From: Hanleya hanleyi
Lineage: Eukaryota > Mollusca > Polyplacophora > Lepidopleurida > Hanleyidae
NCBI GenBank assembly: GCA_036873755.1
Contig: JAVTVY010020307.1
Coordinates: 1-64,000 of the forward strand
Length of the DNA stretch: 64,000 nucleotides
Direction of reading: 5' to 3'
The notes under the pieces are model-generated. The model was given only the letters and a program-made list of their open reading frames with translations. It had not been told where the DNA came from and made no database searches. The position numbers and the translations under genes are program-made. Shown here in pieces: positions 35,553 through 47,742 of the stretch; the first letter of the stretch is position 1, and every line of letters starts with the position of its first letter.

Positions 35553-38185
35553 ATGCAGCAAAAACGAGGCGTAAACTGGACCCTCCATGATGTTTGGCAT
35601 TGTAAAATTGTTGATGGGCTCAACAACGATTCCAGTTGTTCCAGCCAAAGTTTTGAGGTTCAGTGGTAAGTACTCTAATTAGGCATAGCAGGTGATTTTT
35701 AATTAGAACATTTACATGTCAACAAATTAAAGCACAATTAAGTTCTTCATAAATCAAGTACGATATGATATAAAACAGCATATAGCTTGTCTTCATTGAA
35801 TTTACGGAATTAAAGTGTCCGGAATTGTGACTAGATTCTGTGAGGTGGCGACCATATTTGAAGGTGAAATGGTGTAATATTTTCGCTGTTTTCCCCAATT
35901 TCTGCTCTGAGTTGAAAACTTCTGATAATATTGAATTTATGAAGCAGAATGTGAAACAAAATCTATAAATATATATTTTTCTTCTCTATAGACAAAACTT
36001 TGTATGTGTTTATTACTAAGAGTACTAAAAGTTGCCATTGTTATGAGGGATGTATGAATGCTTAGCTAAAATTATGAATATTATCTCCCCAGTTCTTCAA
36101 ACAGTCCAAAGAATTCTTCCAGTCAATTCCGGCACACGATCTCCATCTTTAATTATGAAAACATGAATGTAATATGAATCAACTCACTGAAGAAGTGCAC
36201 ATCAACTTTTGGCCCTGAGCACCATAACCAAGGCATTACCTATTCTATACATAAAATATGGTCACAAAGTCAAACTGATACTTCTGATGACGTCACTTCA
36301 ATGCCTACTGTAATAAATATAATGATGTAAATCTGAGTGTTAATTGTGTAAATGTATCATTTGATATCTCATTTTTGTTTACCATATATTTGTAGAAAAT
36401 CCACCTGCTCTAACGCTGAGCAACAGGAAAATAGCATGAATAAGAGGGGGATCACATTAAGCAAGTTAAGATTAAGTTATGTGACATTTCTCTATTTCAG
36501 ACGAGCGACCCAAGCTGAAATCTATACTGGACAGATTTCTGGATTGAGAGGATATATCCGACATTAGGAAATCCCTTGGTAGTCTGGAAAGAGAACAGAG
36601 AAACGATATTCAGAAGACTATCCTCCAGTCCCGAAGATGAGGTAATTCTATAGCAAGTGAAAAATAAGCTTAAATCAACTTAAGCTACATGTAGTAAACA
36701 GTATGCCAGTAAACGAAGTCTACAATTAAATTTGGCAGAGGGTCGCTGTTTGCGAAACCGGATTTTTTTTTGCGAAACTGGTCAAAGCACCAACGTGCGG
36801 AAAATGTCTCTGCACATATTTGTTTTATCCACAAATTTAGTAATTTCCGCAAAACTAGGATAAATAACTTTCCCTCGATGGGTGCTTATTCAACACTACA
36901 CACCTCAGACGACTTTCAATTGTGGAACTGGATATTGTCTGTAAGTCCCATTTTCTCCTTGTATTGTAACAAGGTGTGATATGGTTATAACCGATTGTTT
37001 TCAGCATACATGTAAGCTTGAGTACAATTTATATGAACTGTGTTTTTTCTATTCCATTATGTTTTCTGTCGCAATGAATGAGCATTTAAGAAAAAATTAT
37101 TGTGACAGTTATTTCCCAGAATTAAAAACAAAACACAGAATGCAGACATGGGTTACATATGCTGGATTATTAACTCCTCACTGTTATCTTCAATAAGTCA
37201 TTTTGTATTTTCAGAATGAACGTCCAAGAAAGACTGACAGAAAAGCAAAGTAAGAAGAAGGCTGGAACCTCCCTTGCTGTCAATTCTCGAAGAAAGAAAT
37301 TGGGGGAAACAGGTATGTACATAAGGCTGCAGTCCAATAAACACTTCTATATGTGGCAATTATATTTTCACTGGTGAAGCATTAATGTGTTATATCCCAT
37401 AATCCAGAAAATGCGGATATGTGTTAAGTTTGCCATATCCTTTAGATCAAATATATTTATTGTTTACAGATCAATCATGCAATATAATAATTATATGATC
37501 CAAATGAGGTAAATATGTTTTATGTACTAGGGAAAACCAATATTCGCCAAGGCCAAGGGTTAATTCCCACACAAGGGGAAGTAACTCAATCATACATTGA
37601 GTAGATCACCTCCCTTGCTGTATCATGGTCGTGATAGTGTTAGAGTAATGTAAATCTCTAGTTTTCAACTCTTCCAATACAAAAGGAAGTAACTAAACTA
37701 TTTACTCTCATTAATCATACTCATGTCATGGTTTCATTTAGAGTATTTGTTTGGGGGCCTTTGGGGATGTTTTCTTTGAAAAAGAATTGAAGCTAAATAA
37801 CTCAAAATGTAGTGAATTTTTAAGAATTTAGAATATTTCAAAAGAAAAAAAGCATTAACCATTTATTTTTTGTTAAAGGCCTACATGGATTCCTGACATG
37901 TTTTTGTGTGACTTTATCATTCTTGTCAACCAAAACTGAAATACAACATTCACCACTTCCTGCGTCATATATATTAGGTTTCCAAATCGTTATGTTGATT
38001 CCTTTTCTTTTCCAGAGGTGATCCAGCAGTACCATCCCATCAAGGCGACATCTGATATCCATTATTACATGAGGGAGAAACTAACAACTCGGCAAAGAAT
38101 TTCATCAGGAAACAGAAAAAGATTCAACAGTAGAAGTGATATCTACCTAGTTAACATATACGAAACCAAATTGACTGTACAGTGA
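35553..38185 (+). CDS. possible multi-exon ORF inside the ACCATGGT element (uncertain)
   Basis: Exon-like segments with plausible splice sites: 35553-35665 (MQQKRGVNWTLHDVWHCK..., donor GTAAGT), a continuation from 36093, and the better pair 37216-37312 (MNVQERLTEKQSKKKAG..., donor GTATGT) joined in frame to 38016-38185 (VIQQYHPIKATSDIHYYM..., stop TGA). The region 36501-36641, also flanked by AG and GT, has stops in all frames. The joined pair gives about 88 residues, basic and without a motif I recognise. It may be a relic of an element-encoded gene or chance. No function is proposed. Confidence 0.22.
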
Positions 38186-38329
38186 TATATGCTATGTTTG
38201 CATGAGGTCTTATTAAACCTTTACAAATCATTTTTTCTTGTTTTCGTGCATTTGCATTTGTTTCTTGAGCAATCAGTCTCTTCAACTCGTTTAATGTGAA
38301 TGCGGATTTATTCCAGTACAATACCACAC

Positions 38330-38705
38330 TCAATACCATGGTACGAACCACTATGTTTTTGGCCAGTTTTACCATGGTGCATTCAGCGTATCAAAGTACA
38401 TGTAAGTACCATGGTAGAGCCATAGTACAATGTAACATGGTAAAAACATGGTTCTATGGTAAAAATATGGTACATGTACCATGGTAAAACCATGGTTCTA
38501 TATGGTTAAACCATGGTACATGTACCGTGGTAAAACCATGGTACTATGGTCAAACCATGGTACATGTACCGTGGTAAAACCATGGTACTATGGTAAAACT
38601 ATGGTACATGAACCATGGTAAAACCATGGTACATGTATCATGAACCGTGGCCAAAAACCCATGGTTTGTACCATGGTATTGTACCATGGTAATACCATGG
38701 TATTT
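38330..38705. repeat. ACCATGGT palindrome array, right subterminal
   Basis: Alternating ACCATGGTAAAACCATGG and TACATGTACC words immediately inside the right terminal inverted repeat of the 33316-38716 element. Confidence 0.9.
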
Positions 38706-38716
38706 TTTTATAAGGG

Positions 38717-41700
38717 AGGTTTGTACAAACACACTACCACAGTCCAATTTCTGAATGTTTGTACAGTACCTGAGGGCACGTTTGAGGTCTGTTCATGTAC
38801 CATCAGCCCCAGGTTTGTACAAACATACTATCACAGAGTCTTATTTCTGAATGTGTATACAGTACCTGAGGGCATGTATGAGGTCTGTTCATGTACCATC
38901 AGCCCCAGGTTTGTACAAACACACTATCACAGTCTTATTTCTGAATGTGTATACAGTACCTGAGGGCATGTATGAGGTCTGTTCACGTACCATCAGCCCC
39001 AGGTTTGTACAAACACACTACCACAGAGTCCTATCCTGAATGTGTATACAGTACCTGAGGGCACGTATGAGGTCTGTTCAGGTACCATCAGCCCCAGGTT
39101 TGTACAAACACACTATCACAGAGTCCTATTCTGAATGTGCACAGTACCTGAGGGCACGTGTGAGGTCTGTTTACGTACCATCAGCCCCAGGTTTGTACAA
39201 ACACACTACCACAGTCCAATTTCTGAATGTGTGAACAGTACATGAGGGCACGTATGAGGTCTGTTCACATACCATCAGCAAACAGACTCCAGGTTTGTAC
39301 AAACACACTATGACGGAGTCCTATTTCTGAATGTGTATACAGTACCTGAGGGCACGTATGAGGTCTGTTCAGGTACCATCAGCCCCAGGTTTGTACAAAC
39401 ACACTACCACAGAGTCCTATCCTGAATGTGTATACAGTACCTGAGGGCACGTATGAGGTCTGTTCAGGTACCATCAGCCCCAGGTTTGTACAAACACACT
39501 ACCACAGAGTCCTATCCTGAATGTGTATACAGTACCTGAGGGCACGTATGAGGTCTGTTCAGGTACCATCAGCCCCAGGTTTGTACAAACACACTACCAC
39601 AGAGTCCTATTTCTGAATGTGTATACAGTACCTGAGGGCACGTATGAGGTCTGTTCAGGTACCATCAGCCCCAGGTTTGTACAAACACACTACCACAGAG
39701 TCCTATTTCTGAATGTGTATACAGTACCTGAGGGCACGTATGAGGTCTGTTCAGGTACCATCAGCCCCAGGTTTGTACAAACACACTACCACAGAGTCCT
39801 ATTTCTGAATGTGTATACAGTACCTGAGGGCACGTATGAGGTCTGTTCAGGTACCATCAGCCCCAGGTTTGTACAAACACACTACCACAGAGTCCTATTT
39901 CTGAATGTGTATACAGTACCTGAGGGCACGTGTGAGGTCTGTTCATATACCATCAGCCCCAGGTTTGTACAAACACACTACCACAGAGTCCTATTTCTGA
40001 ATGTGTATACAGTACCTGAGGGCACGTGTGAGGTCTGTTCAGGTACCATCAGCCCCAGGTTTGTACAAACACACTACCACAGAGTCCTATTTCTGAATGT
40101 GTATACAGTACCTGAGGGCACGTATGAGGTCTGTTCACGTACCATCAGCCCCAGGTTTGTACAAACACACTACCACAGAGTCCTATCCTGAATGTGTATA
40201 CAGTACCTGAGGGCACGTATGAGGTCTGTTCAGGTACCATCAGCCCCAGGTTTGTACAAACACACTATCACAGAGTCCTATTCTGAATGTGCACAGTACC
40301 TGAGGGCACGTGTGAGGTCTGTTTACGTACCATCAGCCCCAGGTTTGTACAAACACACTACCACAGTCCAATTTCTGAATGTGTGAACAGTACATGAGGG
40401 CACGTATGAGGTCTGTTCACATACCATCAGCAAACAGACTCCAGGTTTGTACAAACACACTATGACGGAGTCCTATTTCTGAATGTGTATACAGTACCTG
40501 AGGGCACGTATGAGGTCTGTTCAGGTACCATCAGCCCCAGGTTTGTACAAACACACTACCGCAGTGTCTTATTTCTGAATGTGTGTACAGTACCTGAGGG
40601 CACGTATGAGGTCTGTTTCACGTACCATCAGCCCCAGGTTTGTACAAACACACTACCACAGAGTCCTATCCTGAATGTGTATACAGTACCTGAGGGCACG
40701 TATGAGGTCTGTTCAGGTACCATCAGCCCCAGGTTTGTACAAACACACTACCACAGAGTCCTATCCTGAATGTGTATACAGTACCTGAGGGCACGTATGA
40801 GGTCTGTTCAGGTACCATCAGCCCCAGGTTTGTACAAACACACTACCACAGAGTCCTATCCTGAATGTGTATACAGTACCTGAGGGCACGTGTGAGGTCT
40901 GTTTAGGTACCATCAGCCCCAGGTTTGTACAAACATACTGCCACAGAGTCTTATTTCTGAATGTGTATACAGTACCTGAGGGCACGTATGAGGTCTGTTC
41001 AGGTACCATCAGCAAGCAGACCCCAGGTTTGTACAAACACACTACCACAGAGTCTTATTTCTGAATGTGTATACAGTACCTGGGGCATGTATGAGGTCTG
41101 TTCATTACCATCAGCCCCAGGTTTGTACAAACACACTACCACAGAGTCTTATTTCTGAATGTGTGTACACTACCTGAGTGCTCGTATGAGGTTTGTTCAT
41201 GTACCATCAACCCCAGGTTTGTACAAACACACTATCACAGAGTCTTATTTCTGAATGTGTATACAGTACCTGAGGGCACGTATGAGGTCTGTTCAGGTAC
41301 CATCAGCCCCAGGTTTGTACAAACATACTATCACAGAGTCCTATTTCTGAATGTGTATACAGTACCTGAGGGCACGTTTGAGGTCTGTTCATGTACCATC
41401 AGCCCCAGGTTTGTACAAACACACTATCACAGAGTCTTATTTCTGAATGTGTATACAGTACCTGAGGGCATGTATGAGGTCTGTTCATGTACCATCAGCC
41501 CCAGGTTTGTACAAACACACTACCACAGAGTCTTATTTCTGAATGTGTATACAGTACCTGAGGGCACGTATGAGGTCTGTTCACGTACCATCAGCCCCAG
41601 GTTTGTACAAACACACTACCACAGAGTCCTATCCTGAATGTGTATACAGTACCTGAGGGCACGTATGAGGTCTGTTCAGGTACCATCAGCCCCAGGTTTG

Positions 41701-42659
41701 TACAAACACACTATCACAGAGTCCTATTCTGAATGTGCACAGTACCTGAGGGCACGTGTGAGGTCTGTTTACGTACCATCAGCCCCAGGTTTGTACAAAC
41801 ACACTACCACAGTCCAATTTCTGAATGTGTGAACAGTACATGAGGGCACGTATGAGGTCTGTTCACATACCATCAGCAAACAGACTCCAGGTTTGTACAA
41901 ACACACTATGACGGAGTCCTATTTCTGAATGTGTATACAGTACATGAGGGCACGTATGAGGTCTGTTCAGGTACCATCAACCCCAGGTTTGTACAAACAC
42001 ACTGCCACAGAGTCTTATTTCTGAATGTGTATACAGTACCTGAGGGCACGTATGAGGTCTGTTCAGGTACCATCAGCAAACAGACCCCAGGTTTGTACAA
42101 ACACACTACCACAGAGTCTTATTTCTGAATGTGTATACAGTACCTGGGGCATGTATGAGGTCTGTTCATTACCATCAGCCCCAGGTTTGTACAAACACAC
42201 TACCACAGAGTCTTATTTCTGAATGTGTGTACACTACCTGAGTGCTCGTATGAGGTTTGTTCATGTACCATCAACCCCAGGTTTGTACAAACACACTATC
42301 ACAGAGTCTTATTTCTGAATGTGTATACAGTACCTGAGGGCACGTACGAGGTCTGTTCAGGTACCATCAGCCCCAGGTTTGTACAAACATACTATCACAG
42401 AGTCCTATTTCTGAATGTGTATACAGTACCTGAGGGCACGTATGAGGTCTGTTCAGGTACCATCAGCCCCAGGTTTGTACAAACACACTACCGCAGTGTC
42501 TTATTTCTGAATGTGTGTACAGTACCTGAGGGCACGTATGAGGTCTGTTTCACGTACCATCAGCCCCAGGTTTGCACAAACACACTACCACAGAGTCTTA
42601 TTCTGAATGTGTATACAGTACCTGAGGGCACGTATGAGGTCTGTTCAGGTACCATCAGC
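38717..42659 (+). repeat. 96-bp exon-end plus donor array, main block
   Basis: About 41 units. A unit has about 75 nt copied from the end of exon 6 (CAGAGTCCTATT ... GAGGTCTGTTCAGGTACC ... CCCCAG) plus 21 nt of intron (GTTTGTACAAACACACTACC). Most units lack the 8 nt CAAACAGA of the exon; a few (near 39277, 40427, 41007, 41873, 42066) keep them or a close form. Since 96 is 32 codons without a stop, ORFs of up to 222 codons result. Larger blocks are duplicated: a unit with GTGTGAACAGTACATGAG recurs near 39230, 40380 and 41826. Confidence 0.96.
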
Positions 42660-45600
42660 CAGGGGCAGATACAGCTTTTCACGGGGCGATGTAGGCCCGT
42701 AGGGACTAATGGTCCTGTCTTGTAGTCAGAAAAAATTGAGCACCAGCTCTGTGTCTTGCTAACACAGCAAAATATAGAGTTCTTACACGACAAGAAAGAG
42801 GTCTGAAACTTCCTTCTTTAGAATGTCCAGGTTTCTGTGTTTTTAATGTTCGCGTATAGTTGCAGGTCTGATATGTTTAAGTTACATTTCCATTTATCTA
42901 ATTTTATGCGTGTTTTCGTTCATTTTCCAGTGGCACTACTTTCGTGCTCAAAATATGTCGTCTGCTAAACCACAGATTTTGAGAGGCACATGTTGAGTGA
43001 TTTTGTGTGACTAACTCATTCTCATTAGAAAGCGTGTTTGGGCAGTAATTTAGTATTAAATAATACCAGTATGAGTGTAACTCATTGTAGAAAACAATGG
43101 GATATTCACTTTGCCTGTATTCATTTACATTTTCATGAAATATGTGTGTTGAGTTACAGTTTGGAATTTTCGCCATTTAAGCTTACCCCTCAAGACCCTC
43201 TGCATTATCTTTTTATAGTAAGTTTCTAAAATCCAGTGGTGGTCAAATCATTTACATAATAATTTTCCTGTATTCAGAAATGTTTTCTTTCCATTCTACT
43301 TCTGAAATATTCATGGAATGTTGCGAGCATTTCCCCCTGATCTACAGAAAGAGCTCTGCATATCACAGTTTTGAAGCTGTAAGGTGACAGGGGAGATAAT
43401 CAAATAGAACTGTAATATACTAGGGAGGAGGTACATGAAACAATATGATGCCATGAGAGGATGCATCCCAGCATAGCTCCAGTCCATCTAACCATGAGGA
43501 TTTTACATTGTATCTCAATACTCATTTTTACCCCTCGGCCAATTTTGGCCATGGGGTATTGTCGTCTCGTACGTCCGTCTGTTCGTACGTCAGTATGTGA
43601 GCGAGATAGACGGAAAACGGTTCCACTGAAGAATTCCAAATTTGGTATGCTTATTTACCTAGTCAAGGACCAGAAGCCTATTGAATTGGGACCTGATTGG
43701 GTGAAAACCTTGGCGGCCATCTTTAATTTTATGCAAAATGGATAATGATCCATATCTCGGAAACCATTCAACTGTTCAATACGAAAGTTGGTATACATCA
43801 TCGATACATCAAGCAACTTTCAATGAATTACCAAACCGGCTTTTCTGATTAGCTGGAAATCCTGGAGGCCATCTTTAATTTATGCAAAATTGATAATGAT
43901 ACATATCTCTGTTACCATTCAATTGTTTTATATGAAAGTTGGTATACACCATCGATGCATGCAGATACTTTAAATCGGGACCTGATTGACTGAAAACCTT
44001 GGTGGCCATCTTTAATTTATGCAAAAACTTTAATGATATATATCTCTGATATCATTTAAGTGTTCTATACAAAACTTGGTATACAGCATCGATGTATCAA
44101 GAGACTTGCAATGAATAACCACATCAGTTCCTCTGAGTGGAGAGAAGGATGGGCGGCCATCTTTAATTTATGCAAAATCATTAATGATCTCTTTCTCTGA
44201 TACCGTTCAAGTGCTCGATGTAAAATTTGGTATACATCATCGATGCATCGAGAGACTTACGACAAATGACAGTTCTGGTTTCTCTGATTGGGCGGAAACC
44301 TTGGTGGCCATCTTTAATTTATGCAAAATCTTTAATGATGTATATCTCTGATACCATTTCAGTGTTCTATACGAAACTTGGTATACAGCATCAATGTATC
44401 AAGAGACTTTCAATTAATAACCACATCAGTTCCTCTGAGTGGCGGAAAGGATGAGCGGCCATCTTTAATTTATGCTAAATCATTAATGATCTCTATCTCT
44501 GATACCGTTTAAATGCTCGATGTAAAATTTGGTATACATCATTGATGCATCAAGAAACTTGTGTAATGAAAACCGGTTTCTCTGATTGGACGGAAACCTT
44601 GGGGGTCATTCCTAATTGCAAAGTTTTTGATAATCTGTATATTTGTGACTTGACTGCTTGGTGTTCCTGACATCTTGGTTCAAATTGAATACATTATGAA
44701 TGTACCCAGAGCCGAGGGGTTTTCAGATGCGCAGCTTCGTATTGTTATTTACTGCTGAAGGATATGCTTTCGATTATCTGAAAAAAGTGAAATTTTTTAC
44801 AAATATTGGTAACATGCAGTGAAGACATTATTTTATCATTTCATCAGGTTGGTTTCATAATAAATGTCTGTCCCAGCGTTTTTTTTTTAAATATATATAT
44901 GTGTACAATTACACTAATGCACTAGAGATCCTTGTTGAGAGGAATGTGTGAGACTACAAGTATGGCTCTTCGCCATGAGATGGAACATCAAAGAGTTAGT
45001 GGAACTATTCCAACAGCCTATTTTACATTTAAATAGCCCCGTTTCAGGCTCTAGTTAATTTGGTCGCCTTTTGATTTTTGCCGAGCGCAGCGAGGAGAAA
45101 AAAAAATTTGGCCGGGGGTCTGTGGCCTTAGGCGGGCCCCAGCCGCTAGACGCTCTAAAACGCATCAGACTCATTTCCAGGCAATAAATTTCCATATGAG
45201 ATTATATCAATTTTTATAGAAAAATTGTCAAAAATGTTATATATTACATTCCTTTACATGAGAAAATACGTTGTTTTTTTGCATATTTAGACTTTTGAGA
45301 AGATATCCTATGAATTCCGTGAGATTTCTAAACTCTTCCGTGAGACCGGGAGGTTAGTCCATATTTCTCACTACTCCCGGAAATTCCGTGAGACTTGGCA
45401 ACTTAAAACCTGGCGATCTCTGCACTAGTGACATAGACCAAGGGGAGACAACTCCCAAAGAACATGACTAGGAACATGAAATTACCAGGATCGATCCGTG
45501 GACGTTTCTGAATAAAACGGCCTATTCCCCCGCACGTTGTCTTCACAAGCTTAGCTCAGCAGTTCTCTTCTGACTGTGGGCACAGCTGCTGGCCCTTTTC

Positions 45601-46090
45601 GGATTATGAGAACTCCCGGTTGTCGGTGGCCGACCACGAGGCATTTTCGTCTGCTTTCTTCACAGGAAGTAGAAGTCTGCTTGAATCAACCTCGCCACCA
45701 GGGGTCGCTGCGCAAACACCTTGTTCCACGCGGCCCGCAAGACGATAACTTCCGGCTAGCGTTCAGCGTAGTTAAACTTATCATTTCCCTATCAAGTTAT
45801 CAAATGAAGTTCATATGAATCGGGTTGATGAAAGTGACATGGCGGCTCGCATTGGCAATTTACGTCTTGATTTCGCCGCTTCATTTTTGAAGTGACAAAC
45901 GCAAACGTGAGTAAACCATCTCAAAATTAAATACAAGACGTAAATTTGCTGCATAATAAACCAAAATACCTGAATTTTTTCGTCGTAATTTGAGCGTTTT
46001 TCGTTCCTTAATTTGGGCGTTTAATTTTTTAGACCTCGTTTATTTTGGGCGCTGTATAACCATATAAAATAAGGCCTGTATCTGCCCCTG
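42660..46090. mobile_element. 3.4-kb hAT-like TIR element with 5-bp target duplication
   Basis: Perfect 15-bp inverted ends CAGGGGCAGATACAG / CTGTATCTGCCCCTG, with TCAGC duplicated at 42655-42659 and 46091-46095 inside a 96-bp unit. It holds a Helitron-like family X copy at 42676-45058, starting one base after the left TIR. The remaining 1 kb (45060-46090) contains GCCGAGCGCAGCGAGG, a GGCGGGCCCCAGCC stretch and a GC-rich AACTTCCGG region but no recognisable transposase. Confidence 0.87.
42676..45058 (+). mobile_element. Helitron-like family X, copy 2
   Basis: Begins TTTTCACGGGGCGATGTAGG and ends GTTTCAGGCTCTAG/TT. Collinear and near-identical with 14491-16855 over its whole length, apart from a short restored segment near 44740-44780 (TATTTACTGCTGAAGGATATG) and a deletion at the 3' hairpin. 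It is nested one base inside the left TIR of the hAT-like element. Confidence 0.6.
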
Positions 46091-47742
46091 TCAGCACCAG
46101 GTTTGTACAAACACACTACCACAGAGTCTTATTTCTGAATGTGTGTACAGTACCTGAGGGCACGTATGAGGTCTGTTCAGGTACCATCAGTCCCAGGTTT
46201 GTACAAACACACTATCACAGAGTCTTATTTCTGAATGTGTATACAGTACCTGAGGGCACGTATGAGGTCTGTTCATATACCATCAGCCCCAGGTTTGTAC
46301 AAACACACTATCACAGAGTCTTATTTCTGAATGTGTATACAGTACCTGAGGGCACGTATGAGGTCTGTTCATGTACCATCAGCCCCAGGTTTGTACAAAC
46401 ACACTATCACAGAGTCTTATTTCTGAATGTGTATACAGTACCTGAGGGCATGTATGAGGTCTGTTCATGTACCATCAGCCCCAGGTTTGTACAAACACAC
46501 TACCACAGAGTCTTATTTCTGAATGTGTATACAGTACCCGAGGGCATGTATGAGGTCTGTTCAGGTACCATCAGCCCCAGGTTTGTACAAACACACTACC
46601 ACAGAGTCTTATTTCTGAATGTGTATACAGTACCTGAGGGCATGTATGAGGTCTGTTCAGGTACCATCAACCCCAGGTTTGTACAAACACACTACCACAG
46701 AGCCTATTCTGAATATGTATACAGTACCTGAGGGCACGTATGAGGTCTGTTCATTACCATTTGCTCCAGGTTTGTACAAACACACTACCACAGAGCCTAT
46801 TCTGAATATGTATACAGTACCTGAGGGCATGTATGAGGTCTGTTCATTACCATCAGCCCCAGGTTTGTACAAACACACTACCACAGAGCCTATTCTGAAT
46901 GTGTATACAGTACTTGAGGGCACGTAGGAGGTCTGTTCACGTACCATCAGCAAACAGACCCCAGGTTTGTATAAACACACTACCACAGAGTCCTATTCTG
47001 AATGTGTATACAGTACCTGAGGGCACATATGAGATCTGTGCATGTACCATCAGCCCCAGGTTTGTACAAACACACTATCACAGAGTCTTATTTCTGAATA
47101 TGTATACAGTACCTGAGGGCACGTATGAGGTCTGTTCAGGTACCATCAACCCCAGGTTTGTACAAACACACTACCACAGAGTCTTATTTCTGAATGTGTA
47201 TACAGTACCTGAGGGCATGTATGAGGTCTGTTAAGGTACCATCAACCCCAGGTTTGTACAAACACACTACCACAGAGTCTTATTTCTGAATATGTATACA
47301 GTACCTGAGGGCACGTATGAGGTCTGTTCAGGTACCATCAGCCCCAGGTTTGTACAAACACACTACCACAGAGTCTTATTTCTGAATATGTATACAGTAC
47401 CTGAGGGCACGTATGAGGTCTGTTCAGGTACCATCAACCCCAGGTTTGTACAAACACACTACCACAGAGTCTTATTTCTGAATATGTATACAGTAACTGA
47501 GGGCGTGTATGAGGTCTGTTCAGGTACCATCAGCCCCAGGTTTGTACAAACACACTATCACAGATTCTTATTTCTGAATGTGTATACAGTACCTGAGGGC
47601 ACGTATGAGGTCTGTTCAGGCACCATCAGCCCCAGGTTTGTACAAACACACTGTCACAGAGTCCTATTTCTGAATGTGTGTACAGTACCTGAGTGCTCAT
47701 ATGAGGTCTGTTCATGTACCATCAGCCCCAGGTTTGTACAAA
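46091..47742 (+). repeat. 96-bp exon-end plus donor array, distal block
   Basis: About 17 units, mostly in the 8-nt-deleted form with CAACCCCAG or CAGCCCCAG before GTTTGT. One unit near 46948 keeps the exon-like CAAACAGACCCCAG. The last unit fades at GTTTGTACAAATATAATG. The following intron (47743-48310) has a C run at 47806-47820 and nothing else recognisable. Confidence 0.95.

Larger units (their letters stand above)
33316..38716. mobile_element. 5.4-kb TIR element with ACCATGGT subterminal arrays
   Basis: Inverted ends CCCTTATAAAAAATACCATG and the matching CATGGTATTTTTTTATAAGGG (differing by one T). It sits inside one 96-bp unit: GCCCCAG before and AGGTTTGTAC after show a 2-bp AG duplication (33314-33315, 38717-38718). 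Dense palindromic ACCATGGT words fill 33337-34215 and 38330-38705. The left block has a period of about 73 bp. The superfamily is unknown to me; a 2-bp duplication fits few groups (for example ISL2EU), which would need testing. The interior holds exon-like pieces, listed separately. Confidence 0.85.

Noticed and set aside
39523..40191. 222-codon ORF of repeated VPEGTYEVCSGTIS modules as a novel repeat protein
   Set aside because: The unit includes a splice donor and intronic nucleotides, frame is lost wherever a unit is 95 bp, and it derives from an exon end. It is better explained as duplicated exon/intron junctions.
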